A stretch of 64,000 nt of DNA, from NCBI RefSeq assembly GCF_002797815.1, contig NZ_PGFJ01000001.1, positions 2,232,001 through 2,296,000 on the forward strand, given 5' to 3'. Shown here piece after piece: positions 1 to 8,260 of this stretch; the stretch's first letter is position 1, and every line of letters starts with the position of its first letter. The DNA is from Mucilaginibacter auburnensis (GTDB taxonomy: Bacteria > Bacteroidota > Bacteroidia > Sphingobacteriales > Sphingobacteriaceae). The position numbers were made by a program, and so were the translations under genes. Below the pieces are notes generated by a model. That model was not told where the DNA came from, made no database searches, and was given only the letters and a program-made list of their open reading frames with translations.

Positions 1-2058
1 AGAATTACCAATAATCACTACGTCTGAAAATGCCATGGTAAAAGCACCCACCATTGGGTTTAAAAAACCAAGGGCAGCTATAGGTATCGCCACAACATTG
101 TAAGCAAAAGCCCAGAAGAGATTTTGTTTAATGGTGAGCAATGTATGCCTGCTGATCTGCAAAAATTTAACTACGCTGCTCAGGTCGGTGTTGAGCAATA
201 CCACTCTTGCCGACTGTATAGCTATCTGACTGGCTCCACTCATGGATATGCCCACATCAGCACGGGTTAGCGCAGGGGCGTCATTAATGCCATCACCAAT
301 CATCAGCGTTTTACCTTTCTTCTTGTAAACATCTATGATAGACAGTTTTTCATCCGGCAATTTCTCACCATGAACTTCGTCTATACCAAGTGCAACGGCA
401 ACTTTTTGACAGCGGTTATTTTTGTCGCCACTTAGTAATATAGGTGTTATACCCATTTGCTTTAGTTGGGTTATTAATCCGGCTGCTTCGGGTTTAATGG
501 TATCATCAATGGCAATTTGAGCTATTTGTATCTGGTTTTTATAAAGTGATAAATTATAGTGTGTATCAGCTGTTTTGCCTGAGCCTAAAAAGTAAGTGTT
601 ACCATTTACATCTTCGGCACGCATACCCAACCCTTTTTCCTCTGTAGCGCTTATCAATATTGTTTTTGTTTTTGATAACGATTTAAGCTGTTCAACCAAA
701 GAAGTGGCAATGGGGTGGTTAGAGCGTTCTTCAATAGCCGTAATAATGCCTCTTACCTCTTCCAGACTGGTGCCAGAATTTAGTTTGATATCCTGTATGC
801 TGAATTTACCGGTTGTAAGTGTTCCCGTTTTGTCAAATACAATGTACTTGGCATCGGTAACTGCTTCAACGGTATCGCCACCTTTAATAAGGATGCCATT
901 TTTGGCGGCTCTGCCTAAACCCACCATTACGGCGGTTGGAGTAGCTAAACCCATAGCACATGGGCACGATATAACTAACACAGCAATTGCGTTCATTAAC
1001 GCAGTCTGCAAGTCCGATTGGCCAATCAAGTAAGTAAACAGAAATGTCAAAACAGAAATAAGTATAACCGCGGGAACAAATATGGCGGCCACTTTGTCGC
1101 CAAGTTTTTGAACGGGAGGCTTGGCGGCCTGCGCTTTCTTCATCAGTTCTATTATCTGCGAAAGCGTAGTGTTAGCACCAACCTTAGTAGCCAGCATTGT
1201 AATGTTGCCTTTTATCAGCAGCGTACCACCTATTACCTTGCCATATTTTTCTATATCTACCGGAACACTTTCTCCGGTAAGCATGCTTTCATCTATCGAA
1301 GCGCCGCCAGATAATACTTCACCATCAACAGGTATTTTATCGCCCTGATTAACTACCAACGTATCGCCGGGGCGAACATCTTTCGCACTAATAACTTCTA
1401 TACTGCCGTTTACCATACGATTGGCAGTAGTTTGCTGAATCTTCATAAGATCCTTTACCGCAGAAGTGGTCTGATTTACCGACCGCTTTTCAAATACATT
1501 GCCCAACAACACCAGCGTAATGATAGTAGCGCAGGTCTCGTAAAACATAAACCGAGGACCTAAATGCTGTAGCGTACCTACTAAACTGTAAACAAAAGCA
1601 GCTGTAGATCCAACAAAAATCAACACATCCATATTTGGCACACCGCCTTTAACAGAGTTGAATGCGCTTTTTCCGAAGTGCAAACACCCCACAATGAAAA
1701 CCGGCAAACATAAAGCTAATTGGACCCATGTCGAGTGCAATAAATGCCATGGCAACACCATGTGCAATAGCAGGGGAGCAGTGAAAATTGCACACAATAT
1801 AAACTTGTTTTCAACCTGCTCATAAAAACGCGGAGTATGCAGGGCCGGGTCGCCAATTACCTTAAAGCCCAGTCCCTCAATGTCTTTTACTATTTGGGGC
1901 AGCGTTACAGCAGGATTATTAGTGAATTTTACCTCTTCTCCGGCAAAGTCAACTGAAATGTCTTGTAATCCTTTCTTCTCCAATAAGCGGTGTATAGACA
2001 TAGCGCAGTTGTTGCAATGCATACCCGTTACGTTCAGTTCAATTAGTTGTTCTGCCAT
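1..2058 (-). CDS. copA: Copper-translocating P1B-type ATPase (3' end outside window)
   Basis: Exports Cu(I) across the inner membrane using ATP. The reading frame starts at the ATG at 2056-2058 and stays open to the window edge, giving about 686 residues; the last membrane segments and the C-terminus are missing. Seen in order: an N-terminal HMA metal-binding domain with GMHCNNC near residue 15, membrane helices, an actuator loop with LTGES, the ion-channel motif SCPC, the phosphorylation site DKTGTLT, the soft-metal-ATPase HP motif (SNHPIA), and the hinge motif GDGINDAP. CPC plus a single CxxC-type HMA domain is the pattern of CopA-type Cu+ pumps; silver or another monovalent metal is possible. 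No chaperone or CopY/CueR-type regulator is visible, and the next gene is tRNA-His on the other strand. Confidence 0.95.
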   Translation of the reverse strand, partial: MAEQLIELNVTGMHCNNCAMSIHRLLEKKGLQDISVDFAGEEVKFTNNPAVTLPQIVKDIEGLGFKVIGDPALHTPRFYEQVENKFILCAIFTAPLLLHMVLPWHLLHSTWVQLALCLPVFIVGCLHFGKSAFNSVKGGVPNMDVLIFVGSTAAFVYSLVGTLQHLGPRFMFYETCATIITLVLLGNVFEKRSVNQTTSAVKDLMKIQQTTANRMVNGSIEVISAKDVRPGDTLVVNQGDKIPVDGEVLSGGASIDESMLTGESVPVDIEKYGKVIGGTLLIKGNITMLATKVGANTTLSQIIELMKKAQAAKPPVQKLGDKVAAIFVPAVILISVLTFLFTYLIGQSDLQTALMNAIAVLVISCPCAMGLATPTAVMVGLGRAAKNGILIKGGDTVEAVTDAKYIVFDKTGTLTTGKFSIQDIKLNSGTSLEEVRGIITAIEERSNHPIATSLVEQLKSLSKTKTILISATEEKGLGMRAEDVNGNTYFLGSGKTADTHYNLSLYKNQIQIAQIAIDDTIKPEAAGLITQLKQMGITPILLSGDKNNRCQKVAVALGIDEVHGEKLPDEKLSIIDVYKKKGKTLMIGDGINDAPALTRADVGISMSGASQIAIQSARVVLLNTDLSSVVKFLQISRHTLLTIKQNLFWAFAYNVVAIPIAALGFLNPMVGAFTMAFSDVVIIGNS

Positions 2059-2131
2059 GTAACAAATTTACCCTATTATTTAGACGCATTCTAAACCCGA
2101 ACGTAAGTTTTATGTAATTTTAAAAAAGGCC

Positions 2132-2161
2132 TTGACTTTAGCTTATAAATTTATAGATTTG
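2132..2161 (+). promoter_or_regulatory. Bacteroidota-type vegetative promoter of tRNA-His
   Basis: A TTGAC element at 2132-2136 (-33) and TAGATTTG at 2154-2161 (-7, consensus TAnnTTTG) are separated by 19 nt counted from TTG. The spacing and the -7 sequence fit the primary sigma factor consensus of Bacteroidota. Transcription would start about 7-10 nt downstream, just before the tRNA 5' end at 2177. Confidence 0.75.
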
Positions 2162-2176
2162 CACTCCCAACAAAAC

Positions 2177-2251
2177 GGTAGGTATAGCTCAGTTGGTTAG
2201 AGCATCGGTTTGTGGTACCGAGGGTCGTCGGTTCGAGCCCGATTACTTACC
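2177..2251 (+). tRNA. tRNA-His (anticodon GTG)
   Basis: The sequence folds into a full cloverleaf. A 7-bp acceptor stem is extended by the G(-1):C73 pair specific to tRNA-His. The D-arm has GCTC/GAGC, a perfect 5-bp anticodon stem TCGGT/ACCGA encloses loop TTGTGGT (anticodon GTG), and the T-arm is GTCGG-TTCGAGC-CCGAT. CCA is not encoded. A matching promoter lies upstream and a hairpin-T-tract terminator downstream. The terminator is shared with a dispersed repeat family, which makes this tRNA a plausible integration hot spot. Confidence 0.97.
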
Positions 2252-2503
2252 CTTTTTATTTAAGCAGTTCTGAAAAGAGCTGCTTTTTTTATTTATATAA
2301 CTGATTATAAGTCTGTTGTCTTTTTAATTTTATGGTTCGAGGTTTGAGTTCAAGATAGGTTTAAAATAGCAAAAAGTGCTATTCTATGCAAAAGATAGCA
2401 TTTTTTTCGGTTCGAGCACCGTTAATGGGCGATCAAAGAAAAACTTGATGGCGTTTTTTGTAGCAATGATAATTTATGGTTTTTGTTGGTCGACCGCTTT
2501 CCT
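2252..2503. repeat. Dispersed repeat, tRNA-His copy (left direct repeat of a 9-kb segment)
   Basis: About 240 bp from the tRNA terminator onward recur without any indel at 11261-11495, exactly 9,000 bp away, with only about eight or nine substitutions. The copy holds two hairpins with T-tracts (2262-2290 and around 2376-2407) and the word GGTTCGAGCACCG at about 2409. It lacks the roughly 65-nt upstream part found in the other copies, whose place is taken by the tRNA. No gene is visible in 2291-2534 apart from this repeat. Confidence 0.85.
2262..2290 (+). terminator. Intrinsic terminator of tRNA-His
   Basis: AAGCAGTTC pairs with GAGCTGCTT (9 bp including one G-U) around loop TGAAAA and is followed by a run of seven T. 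It begins 10 nt after the tRNA end. The same hairpin recurs at 11262 and 37759. Confidence 0.9.
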
Positions 2504-2534
2504 GTAATTTTAAAATGCAGTTCTTGGGAGATAC

Positions 2535-3701
2535 TTACGAAAGCATATTGACGTCCGGCAGCGTAAACCAAAAAGTAGAACCGATCCCTGGTTGACTTTC
2601 CACACCAATTTCCCCGCCATGTCTTTTGATGATCTCTGAGGAAACGTATAGGCCCAGTCCTAAGCCCGCGACCTGCTCTTTATTTCCTTCATCGCGGTAA
2701 TATCTTTCGAATAATTTGCTTATACTGCTTGGCGGTATACCTTTGCCTTTGTCAATGACAGATACTTTAGTGCAGTTTAAGGTACGCTTAACGTCTATTA
2801 CGATCTCATAGGATTCAGGCGCATACTTAGCCGCATTGTTCACAAAATTCACCACAACCTGTTCAATTTTATTCTGATCAGCGGTTACCTTAAGCGAATG
2901 GTCACCGGTATACCTTAGGCAGTGCCTGCCGCCTGCGTCAATGTGATCACAGCACCCATCGATCAACTCTGAGAGGGCAAATATATTCTTATTAAGGGCC
3001 AGCTGTCCCTGTTCGATCTTTGTCATATTTAAAAGATCTTCCACCAGATGGTTGATCTTTGTAGTGTAACGCCGGGCATTGCCTGCAAACTTTTTTAAAC
3101 TGTCCGTAACGACGGCTCCCTCTGTTACCATTTTATGGATGATCTGAATGGTAGCTTGCAAACTGGTGATCGGTGTTTTAAGCTCATGGCTGGCTATACT
3201 AATAAACTCTTCCCTTTGCTCCCGCAAATTGTAACGCTCTGTAATGTCCTCTATGATGGTGTAACCGAGGGTCTGCCCATTATCAGGAAATAGGATGGAA
3301 GTGATCTGACACCAGACTTTCGAGCCGTCTTTTTTCTGCAGACAGGTCTCAAAGCTGAAAGATGGGGACATCTCTTGCCATAGTTTTTCCTGTAAAAAGT
3401 GCCAGTCGCTGTGGCGTTCCTCCGGAGCGAAATCCAGTATGACCGCGCCGATCAGTTCTTCCTTGGTCTCAAATCCCAGCAAAGTGACCATAGCCTGGTT
3501 AACCTGTAGAATCTTAAGGTCAGACGCGATGATCTTATTGCCTAAGCGGGAGGCTTCAAAGACCGTACGAAAGCGAACCTGGCTTTCCTGATAGCGCTGA
3601 TCTGTTGATAAGATAGCTGCCCGATGTTCTTCAGACTTTAAATGCTCGATCTCTAATCGGAGCTGCTGTATGGTATGCTGTAAAGATTGAATGTCGTCCA
3701 T
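2535..3701 (-). CDS. PAS-domain sensor histidine kinase (cytoplasmic)
   Basis: Autophosphorylates on histidine and would pass phosphate to a response regulator. Residues 1-25 form a short coiled coil. A PAS domain with PAC extension covers about 35-155. A HisKA domain with the H-box SHELKTPITS follows near 165. A HATPase domain carries the N-box (NFVNNAAKYAP), G1 (DKGKGIP) and G2 (GLGLGLYVS) near 280-350. No signal peptide or transmembrane segment is visible, so it senses a soluble or redox signal. No receiver gene is co-transcribed; the nearest is the single-domain receiver at 4104 on the other strand, a plausible partner. Confidence 0.92.
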   Translation of the reverse strand: MDDIQSLQHTIQQLRLEIEHLKSEEHRAAILSTDQRYQESQVRFRTVFEASRLGNKIIASDLKILQVNQAMVTLLGFETKEELIGAVILDFAPEERHSDWHFLQEKLWQEMSPSFSFETCLQKKDGSKVWCQITSILFPDNGQTLGYTIIEDITERYNLREQREEFISIASHELKTPITSLQATIQIIHKMVTEGAVVTDSLKKFAGNARRYTTKINHLVEDLLNMTKIEQGQLALNKNIFALSELIDGCCDHIDAGGRHCLRYTGDHSLKVTADQNKIEQVVVNFVNNAAKYAPESYEIVIDVKRTLNCTKVSVIDKGKGIPPSSISKLFERYYRDEGNKEQVAGLGLGLYVSSEIIKRHGGEIGVESQPGIGSTFWFTLPDVNMLS

Positions 3702-3791
3702 GGGAGAAAGTTCACTGAGTTCTTAACCTGGATCGATCGGGAAGAAAATGTTTTTTTAAGATATTGAATAATTAAGAATAATGCCCATCGG

Positions 3792-3926
3792 CTATTTCTT
3801 TTTACTACCGGCTCCGAGGTCGTCTTTAGAGGTGGTTTTTTTGCCTGCCTGATAGTCTGAAACGGCTTTTTTGCTTTCCGTATTCGGCGCTTTCTTGACG
3901 TTCTTAGCGCCTTTGTCTTTACTCAT
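3792..3926 (-). CDS. Small lysine-rich protein with SDYQxGK motif (44 aa)
   Basis: ATG at 3924-3926 opens a 44-codon frame ending at TAG 3792-3794. The product is highly basic (about one third Lys) and starts MSKDKGAKNVKK. It contains SDYQAGKK in the middle and ends in GSKKK. A second protein at 6521-6640 has the same layout (MNKDKKK start, SDYQTGK, lysine tail), which supports both as real genes. The function is unknown; the charge suggests nucleic-acid or ribosome binding, but this is inference. Confidence 0.6.
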   Translation of the reverse strand: MSKDKGAKNVKKAPNTESKKAVSDYQAGKKTTSKDDLGAGSKKK

Positions 3927-4103
3927 ATGACTTAATCTTGATCAACGACAGGAGAATTCCGTGCGCATTTGTGTAAGATAGCACAATATATTGAAATTTA
4001 ACCTTTATTTTAAATATTTTGAACAAAAGTTAAAAATATTAAATTCGGGTGAAACAATAGGTGTCCCGGTTTGTCCTTGTGATACTATCTGTAAATACGT
4101 TCT

Positions 4104-4487
4104 ATGTTAGCCGTTCTGAAAACTGTTCTTGTAGTAGAAGATGATCATGATATTCGCGAACTCATAGTTTTCATTCTGGAAGCTGAAGGTTATGAAGTGG
4201 CGTCGCTGGATTCAGGCAGGGAGGTGATGCTGACCGTGCAACGCACATCGCCGGATATGCTGCTGCTGGACGTAAGGCTCGGGGATATGGACGGTCGCGA
4301 TATCTGCAAGGCACTCAAATCATCACCTGCTACAAGTCAGATGCCCGTCATGATCGTCTCTGCTACTCACGGATGGGGAACCCGGCACGAAAAGCAATGT
4401 ATGGCAGATGACTATTTAGCTAAGCCTTTTGATGTTACGGACCTACTCGTCCGGGTAAGCGACCTGGTCAACCGCGCCAGTGCCTGA
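4104..4487 (+). CDS. Single-domain response regulator (CheY-like receiver)
   Basis: The 127-residue product is one receiver domain. The acidic pair is in VVEDDHD, the phospho-accepting Asp in LLLDVRLGDMDG near residue 54, and the conserved Lys in LAKPF near 105. There is no output domain, so it works by protein contact or as a phosphate relay. It starts a short plus-strand run with 4514 and 4919. The PAS kinase at 2535-3701 is the closest potential phosphodonor. Confidence 0.9.
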   Translation: MLAVLKTVLVVEDDHDIRELIVFILEAEGYEVASLDSGREVMLTVQRTSPDMLLLDVRLGDMDGRDICKALKSSPATSQMPVMIVSATHGWGTRHEKQCMADDYLAKPFDVTDLLVRVSDLVNRASA

Positions 4488-4513
4488 GCTATCAATTTAA
4501 ACAAAATCCAACC

Positions 4514-4906
4514 ATGAAAAACCGCTCCTATATACGCTTTTACCGCGTTTACAAGCATGATACCGCCGTAACCGAAATAAGGTCGAATGAGTTCATACCG
4601 TGCACCCCCGCTAAGTTTAAACGTGGCTTGCCCGTAGAGCAGCCTACGGACGAAACGACCGGTACCCACCAATTTTATTATGAGCTGCCCCCTGATGAAC
4701 AGATGTTTTACGGGTATCTTGATAAAGCCCTGGCGATGGAAAAGGCAAAGGCCGGCGCGCTGGCCTATATCGGCCAAATGATCAGTGAAGTCGAGCGAGG
4801 GATCAAAAAATTGACCCAATACCGGGAGGACCATTACGAGGACCTGAACATTAACTTACTTGATGCGCAGATCCGTAAGTTCCGGAATAGCATGAACATG
4901 AAATAA
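4514..4906 (+). CDS. Hypothetical protein (130 aa)
   Basis: Not recognised. The gene lies 26 nt after the receiver gene and 12 nt before the DUF3606 gene, so the three are probably co-transcribed. The product is soluble and mixed-charge, with an aromatic N-terminal part (SYIRFYRVYKHD) and a helical C-terminal half (about 75-130). No signal peptide, membrane segment or metal motif is seen. The antisense frame over the same bases is a shadow. Confidence 0.65.
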   Translation: MKNRSYIRFYRVYKHDTAVTEIRSNEFIPCTPAKFKRGLPVEQPTDETTGTHQFYYELPPDEQMFYGYLDKALAMEKAKAGALAYIGQMISEVERGIKKLTQYREDHYEDLNINLLDAQIRKFRNSMNMK

Positions 4907-4918
4907 AAGCCAATAGCA

Positions 4919-5110
4919 ATGAACAGGAGATTCAGAATAAGTATGCCAGATGAGCGCTCAATCGACATCGATGATGAGTACGCATTGGAAATGTGGAGCC
5001 GGGAGTTAAATGTCACTACGGCTAAGCTTAAGGCTGCTATACAGGCGGTGGGAACCGCGGTGGATGCTGTCCGGAAACAGCTTAACCGCCCCCGCACTTC
5101 GTCAAGATAG
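4919..5110 (+). CDS. DUF3606-family small protein
   Basis: The 63-residue product fits the DUF3606 pattern: an R-IDI-DEYALEMW segment, then a helix (LNVTTAKLKAAIQAVG) and a second helix ending AVRKQL. Members are small proteins common in stress or accessory regions of Proteobacteria and Bacteroidota, and their role is unknown. The gene is last in the short operon with 4104 and 4514. Its stop is followed directly by a decayed sigma-factor tail on the other strand. Confidence 0.8.
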   Translation: MNRRFRISMPDERSIDIDDEYALEMWSRELNVTTAKLKAAIQAVGTAVDAVRKQLNRPRTSSR

Positions 5111-5125
5111 ATTTTTATAGTTAAT

Positions 5126-5230
5126 TCAACATATCACATTTTCTGGCATAGTTTTTAGTTGATGAAGTGCTTCGTATTTTAACTGCCTTACCCGTTCACG
5201 GGTAAGCTGATTATATTTAGAATTATCTGA
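5126..5230 (-). pseudogene. Remnant of a group 2 sigma-70 C-terminus (region 4.2)
   Basis: Read on the minus strand this stretch gives NQLTRERVRQLK and then EALHQLK before a stop at 5126-5128. It matches the last about 30 residues of the intact sigma factor at 7403-8260 (YQLTRERVRQLKDKALHQL). DNA similarity runs through the stop region (shared agATTTTTATAG words near 5108 and 7397). Nothing upstream keeps the frame, so this is a truncated duplicate. It occupies the gap between DUF3606 and the barrel gene. Confidence 0.75.
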
Positions 5231-5248
5231 TTCAATAAAATTCTATTC

Positions 5249-6481
5249 TTAAAACTTTTCGCCCAGATTCAGTAGTACCGCACTGTAACCTTTACTGAAG
5301 GCATAATCTATCCCTATATTGGTATTGGAGCCTTTATTGAATTTAATGCGCAAACCAGTGCCTGCGGCCGGATGCCACGATCTTAAAAGAGATCCCGAAC
5401 CGCTTACTGTGGTGACGTTAACAAACGCAACAAATCCCAGCAACCCGTTGCCGGTAATATCACGCCGGTATTCGCTTTCCAGATAAACCAGTGATCTGCC
5501 TCGATATCTGTTTTGTTCTAATCCCTCGCCCGAGCGGTTATAAGGGTCTGAGCCTATGCCCGGAAGGTCCAGGTAAGGGGCATTACTGTTAAATACTGTC
5601 CAGAAGTAAGACCAAAAAGCAAGCGTGTTTTGTCGGGTTGGATTGTCGCGATCCAGTGGCAGGTACTTTCTTGCATCAACATAAAGCGAGTTCCATTTTT
5701 GATCGCTCCCTAAAAATGTGGGATTTGCGCGGTAAACGATATTCAGGTAAGAGCCAGGCAGCGGATTGATCGAATTGTTCCGGGTGTCATATAGCAAAGA
5801 CAGGTTTACCCCGGAAGACAAAGAGCTGCTTTGCGTGCCATAGTTATAATGTGTAAATTGCTGAAGGTCTATCCCTGGCTCGTCACTGCTGATGCTGCTG
5901 TGGTAATCTAAATTATAACCGCCGCCGACATAAAAATAAGGCGTAATTTTTTTGAGTGCAGTTTGGTAGAAGCGGATATAATTCTGATTGACCAATGTTT
6001 TTTTTTGATCATTATCAGTACTCCCCAGTCCCCAGGTGTACTGGGGATAAACCAATAAGCGGATATCCCCCTGAATATTCCACCTATTGTCAGGCAGCCA
6101 GATGCTGGTACGTAATGGAATACCAAAACGTCCTTTGAAATTCCAATAAGGTGCAAAGTTGGCACTGGAAAGATTGGTAGTGCTTTGCGGACCCAGATAG
6201 GTTCCGGCGGTGGTACTGGTGATCAACGCCCGGCCTGCGCCACCTGGCACTGCACCGGGTACCGGTAAAATAGAGAAATATATCTTCTTTTCGCGCTGAA
6301 CCCGTATTTTTTGAGGTTTGATGTGAAAGAGCGCCTTGCCGATATCGATCAGATCAGTTTGTCGGGCTGTATCACGTTGCTGACTTTGCTTGGGAATAGT
6401 ATTAGCGGCATCTTGCGCTATAACGATGGCTGGCAGTAACAAACAGGCGCAAAATACGCCTGCCGCATACCGCATTTTCAT
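5249..6481 (-). CDS. BamA/TamA-like outer-membrane beta-barrel protein
   Basis: A 410-residue secreted protein. A signal peptide (about 1-22, ending VIAQ) is followed by a short spacer and then a barrel of alternating aromatic strands with LYDTRNNSINPLPGSYL near 230 and the RGRSLVYLESEYRR strand near 325. These are hallmarks of the bacterial surface antigen (Omp85/BamA C-terminal) domain. It ends in a barrel-type GEKF. No POTRA repeats fit in the roughly 90 residues before the barrel, so it is a short Omp85 relative rather than BamA itself. The substrate is unknown. Confidence 0.8.
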   Translation of the reverse strand: MKMRYAAGVFCACLLLPAIVIAQDAANTIPKQSQQRDTARQTDLIDIGKALFHIKPQKIRVQREKKIYFSILPVPGAVPGGAGRALITSTTAGTYLGPQSTTNLSSANFAPYWNFKGRFGIPLRTSIWLPDNRWNIQGDIRLLVYPQYTWGLGSTDNDQKKTLVNQNYIRFYQTALKKITPYFYVGGGYNLDYHSSISSDEPGIDLQQFTHYNYGTQSSSLSSGVNLSLLYDTRNNSINPLPGSYLNIVYRANPTFLGSDQKWNSLYVDARKYLPLDRDNPTRQNTLAFWSYFWTVFNSNAPYLDLPGIGSDPYNRSGEGLEQNRYRGRSLVYLESEYRRDITGNGLLGFVAFVNVTTVSGSGSLLRSWHPAAGTGLRIKFNKGSNTNIGIDYAFSKGYSAVLLNLGEKF

Positions 6482-6520
6482 GACCCTATCAGGGCCGGCT
6501 GACTTTTTGATTGGCTCATG

Positions 6521-6640
6521 TTATTTTTTCTTTTTGCTTGCAATGATCTGCGGCGCAGGTGATTCCGTCTTACCTGTCTGATAGTCTGACGGCAATTTTT
6601 TTCCTACCGGGTTAGGCAGTTTCTTTTTGTCCTTATTCAT
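6521..6640 (-). CDS. Small lysine-rich protein with SDYQxGK motif (39 aa), paralogue of 3792-3926
   Basis: The preferred start is the ATG at 6638-6640 (MNKDKKK); a longer frame begins upstream at 6703 but its extra N-terminus has no relation to the paralogue. The core SDYQTGK and the terminal KKKK match the 44-residue protein at 3792-3926. The gene ends 39 nt upstream of the start of the barrel gene, on the same strand. The function is unknown. Confidence 0.55.
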   Translation of the reverse strand: MNKDKKKLPNPVGKKLPSDYQTGKTESPAPQIIASKKKK

Positions 6641-6792
6641 GATAATTATTGTTTCTGCAGCGATGATGATTTGAAAGTGCCTGCTGCGCGTGTTATAGTA
6701 CAACTGGCCGGAGCCTCTTTTGTTACGGCCGCCGTTAAATATATATTTCTCTTGAGCCGCCGGCTTTTAACATATGCATTACAAGCAATAAG

Positions 6793-7278
6793 TTAAAACT
6801 GATTATAATACCCCTCTACCCGCTCCGTGATCTCTCTCAATATAGATGGTCGTAATTTTTCACCTGTAAGCTGATGCCACTTGCATTTGCTGTCTTGTGT
6901 TAATTCAGCAGCCTGCGATCCATTCATCCAAACGGTATAAATGCCTTTATCTTTCAATATCACCTCACAAAAGATCAACTCATCAGCCGACTGGATGCCG
7001 AAACCAAAGGCTGACATCAATTCCTGCTGATGCGGAATGGTCAGTTTTCTTAAAAAAATTTCGATGTCGGCCTTTGCGGCATCATCGAAATTTTCGAAAC
7101 CCCGAAGCGTATATTCGTCATTATCCAAGGTAACGTTCCCAATGAACGTCTCGTCTTCAAATAAGAGATGTTTGCCTGTACTAATGAACTGCTGCTCGTA
7201 AAAAGCAAGTATCGTTTCCACCTGGATGTAGCGTTCAAGGCCGTTGTTGTTCAATGCAAATCCTGTTCGGTATATCAT
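6793..7278 (-). CDS. Hypothetical protein (161 aa)
   Basis: Not recognised. The product is soluble, acidic and helical with two Trp in the C-terminal half (YTVWMNGSQ, KCKWHQL), and has no signal peptide or membrane segment. The start ATG at 7276-7278 is the first in frame. It stands alone on the minus strand between the small basic protein and the sigma-factor operon. The coding frame is clean and longer than the frames opposite it, which are shadows. Confidence 0.6.
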   Translation of the reverse strand: MIYRTGFALNNNGLERYIQVETILAFYEQQFISTGKHLLFEDETFIGNVTLDNDEYTLRGFENFDDAAKADIEIFLRKLTIPHQQELMSAFGFGIQSADELIFCEVILKDKGIYTVWMNGSQAAELTQDSKCKWHQLTGEKLRPSILREITERVEGYYNQF

Positions 7279-7402
7279 AGCTGTTATTTAATAGTTAGCA
7301 GAACATATTTTTCTACCTCACCTTCAATTGCGTCTGCTTATAATACCTTCCTGGATATCAGAAAATAGCTCAACCGTCGCCATACTTCGGCAGTATAGAT
7401 TT

Positions 7403-8260
7403 TTATAGATATTTTAACAGGCCACGTTTCCCGGCATAGTGCCGTAATTGATGTAGCGCTTTGTCTTTCAACTGCCTTACCCGCTCACGGGTGAGCTGAT
7501 ACCGGTTAGCAATTTCTTCCAGGGTAAAAGGCTGTTCCTGGCCGATTCCGAAAAAAAGCATTAGGATGCCACGTTCACGCTCCGACAGATGCTTTAATGC
7601 ATCTTTCAGGGCAACAGACAAGGACTCCCGCATGAGCAGCTCGTCAGTAGCTTCACCTTCTGCTGCCAGCAGATCCATTAAAGAATTTTCACTTTCATCA
7701 TTAATATTTGCATCCAGCGATAAAGAACGGCGTGATTTACTTATGAGGCCAGCAACACTGTCCGTCGAAAGCTCCATGGCTGCTGCTATTTCTTCAATGG
7801 AGGGCTCCCGCTCAAACTCCTGCTCCAGTTGCGAGGCCTGGCGATGCAGGCGGCTTAGGGCGCTGATCTGGTTGGATGGCAAACGCACCAGCCGCGATTG
7901 TTCGGCAATGGCCTGCATCATGCCCTGACGTATCCACCATACCGCATACGAAATAAATTTGAAACCTTTAGATTCATCAAACCGCTGCGCGGCCTTGATC
8001 AATCCGAGGTTTCCTTCGTTGATCAGGTCATTAAGGGAAAGGCCCTGATTTTGGAATTTCTTGGAAACTGATACCACAAAACGCAGGTTAGCACCGGTTA
8101 ATTTGTGCAGTGCTGCCTGATCGCCGTTCCGGATCAGGCGGGTGAGCGTAACTTCTTCATCAGCCGTCACCATGCCGATCTTGCTGATGTCATTCAGATA
8201 CTGCTCCAGTGCCCGGCTGTCTCGCGAGGTGATCGAAGGCGTGATCTTCAGTTGCCTCAT
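7403..8260 (-). CDS. Group 2 RNA polymerase sigma-70 factor (RpoD-like, divergent)
   Basis: At 285 residues it has the length of Bacteroidota RpoD-type factors. Region 1.2 starts MRQLKITPSITSRDS. Region 2 contains NEGNLGLIKAAQRFD and FKFISYAVWWIRQ, region 3 is near 130-190, and region 4.2 has the helix-turn-helix LTRERVRQLKDKALHQL. It differs from the usual housekeeping protein in regions 3 and 4 and in its C-terminal tail GLLKYL, which suggests an alternative (stress or stationary) factor. Its start overlaps the desaturase stop (ATGA), so the two are translationally coupled. Confidence 0.93.
   Translation of the reverse strand: MRQLKITPSITSRDSRALEQYLNDISKIGMVTADEEVTLTRLIRNGDQAALHKLTGANLRFVVSVSKKFQNQGLSLNDLINEGNLGLIKAAQRFDESKGFKFISYAVWWIRQGMMQAIAEQSRLVRLPSNQISALSRLHRQASQLEQEFEREPSIEEIAAAMELSTDSVAGLISKSRRSLSLDANINDESENSLMDLLAAEGEATDELLMRESLSVALKDALKHLSERERGILMLFFGIGQEQPFTLEEIANRYQLTRERVRQLKDKALHQLRHYAGKRGLLKYL

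Noticed and set aside
596..2062. Plus-strand frames of 60-145 codons over the CopA gene
   Set aside because: They lie opposite a complete P-type ATPase frame with all family motifs and have no protein-like pattern of their own.
2177..2503. CRISPR array at the repeats
   Set aside because: Repeats are long, few and thousands of bases apart, with no regular spacers and no cas genes.
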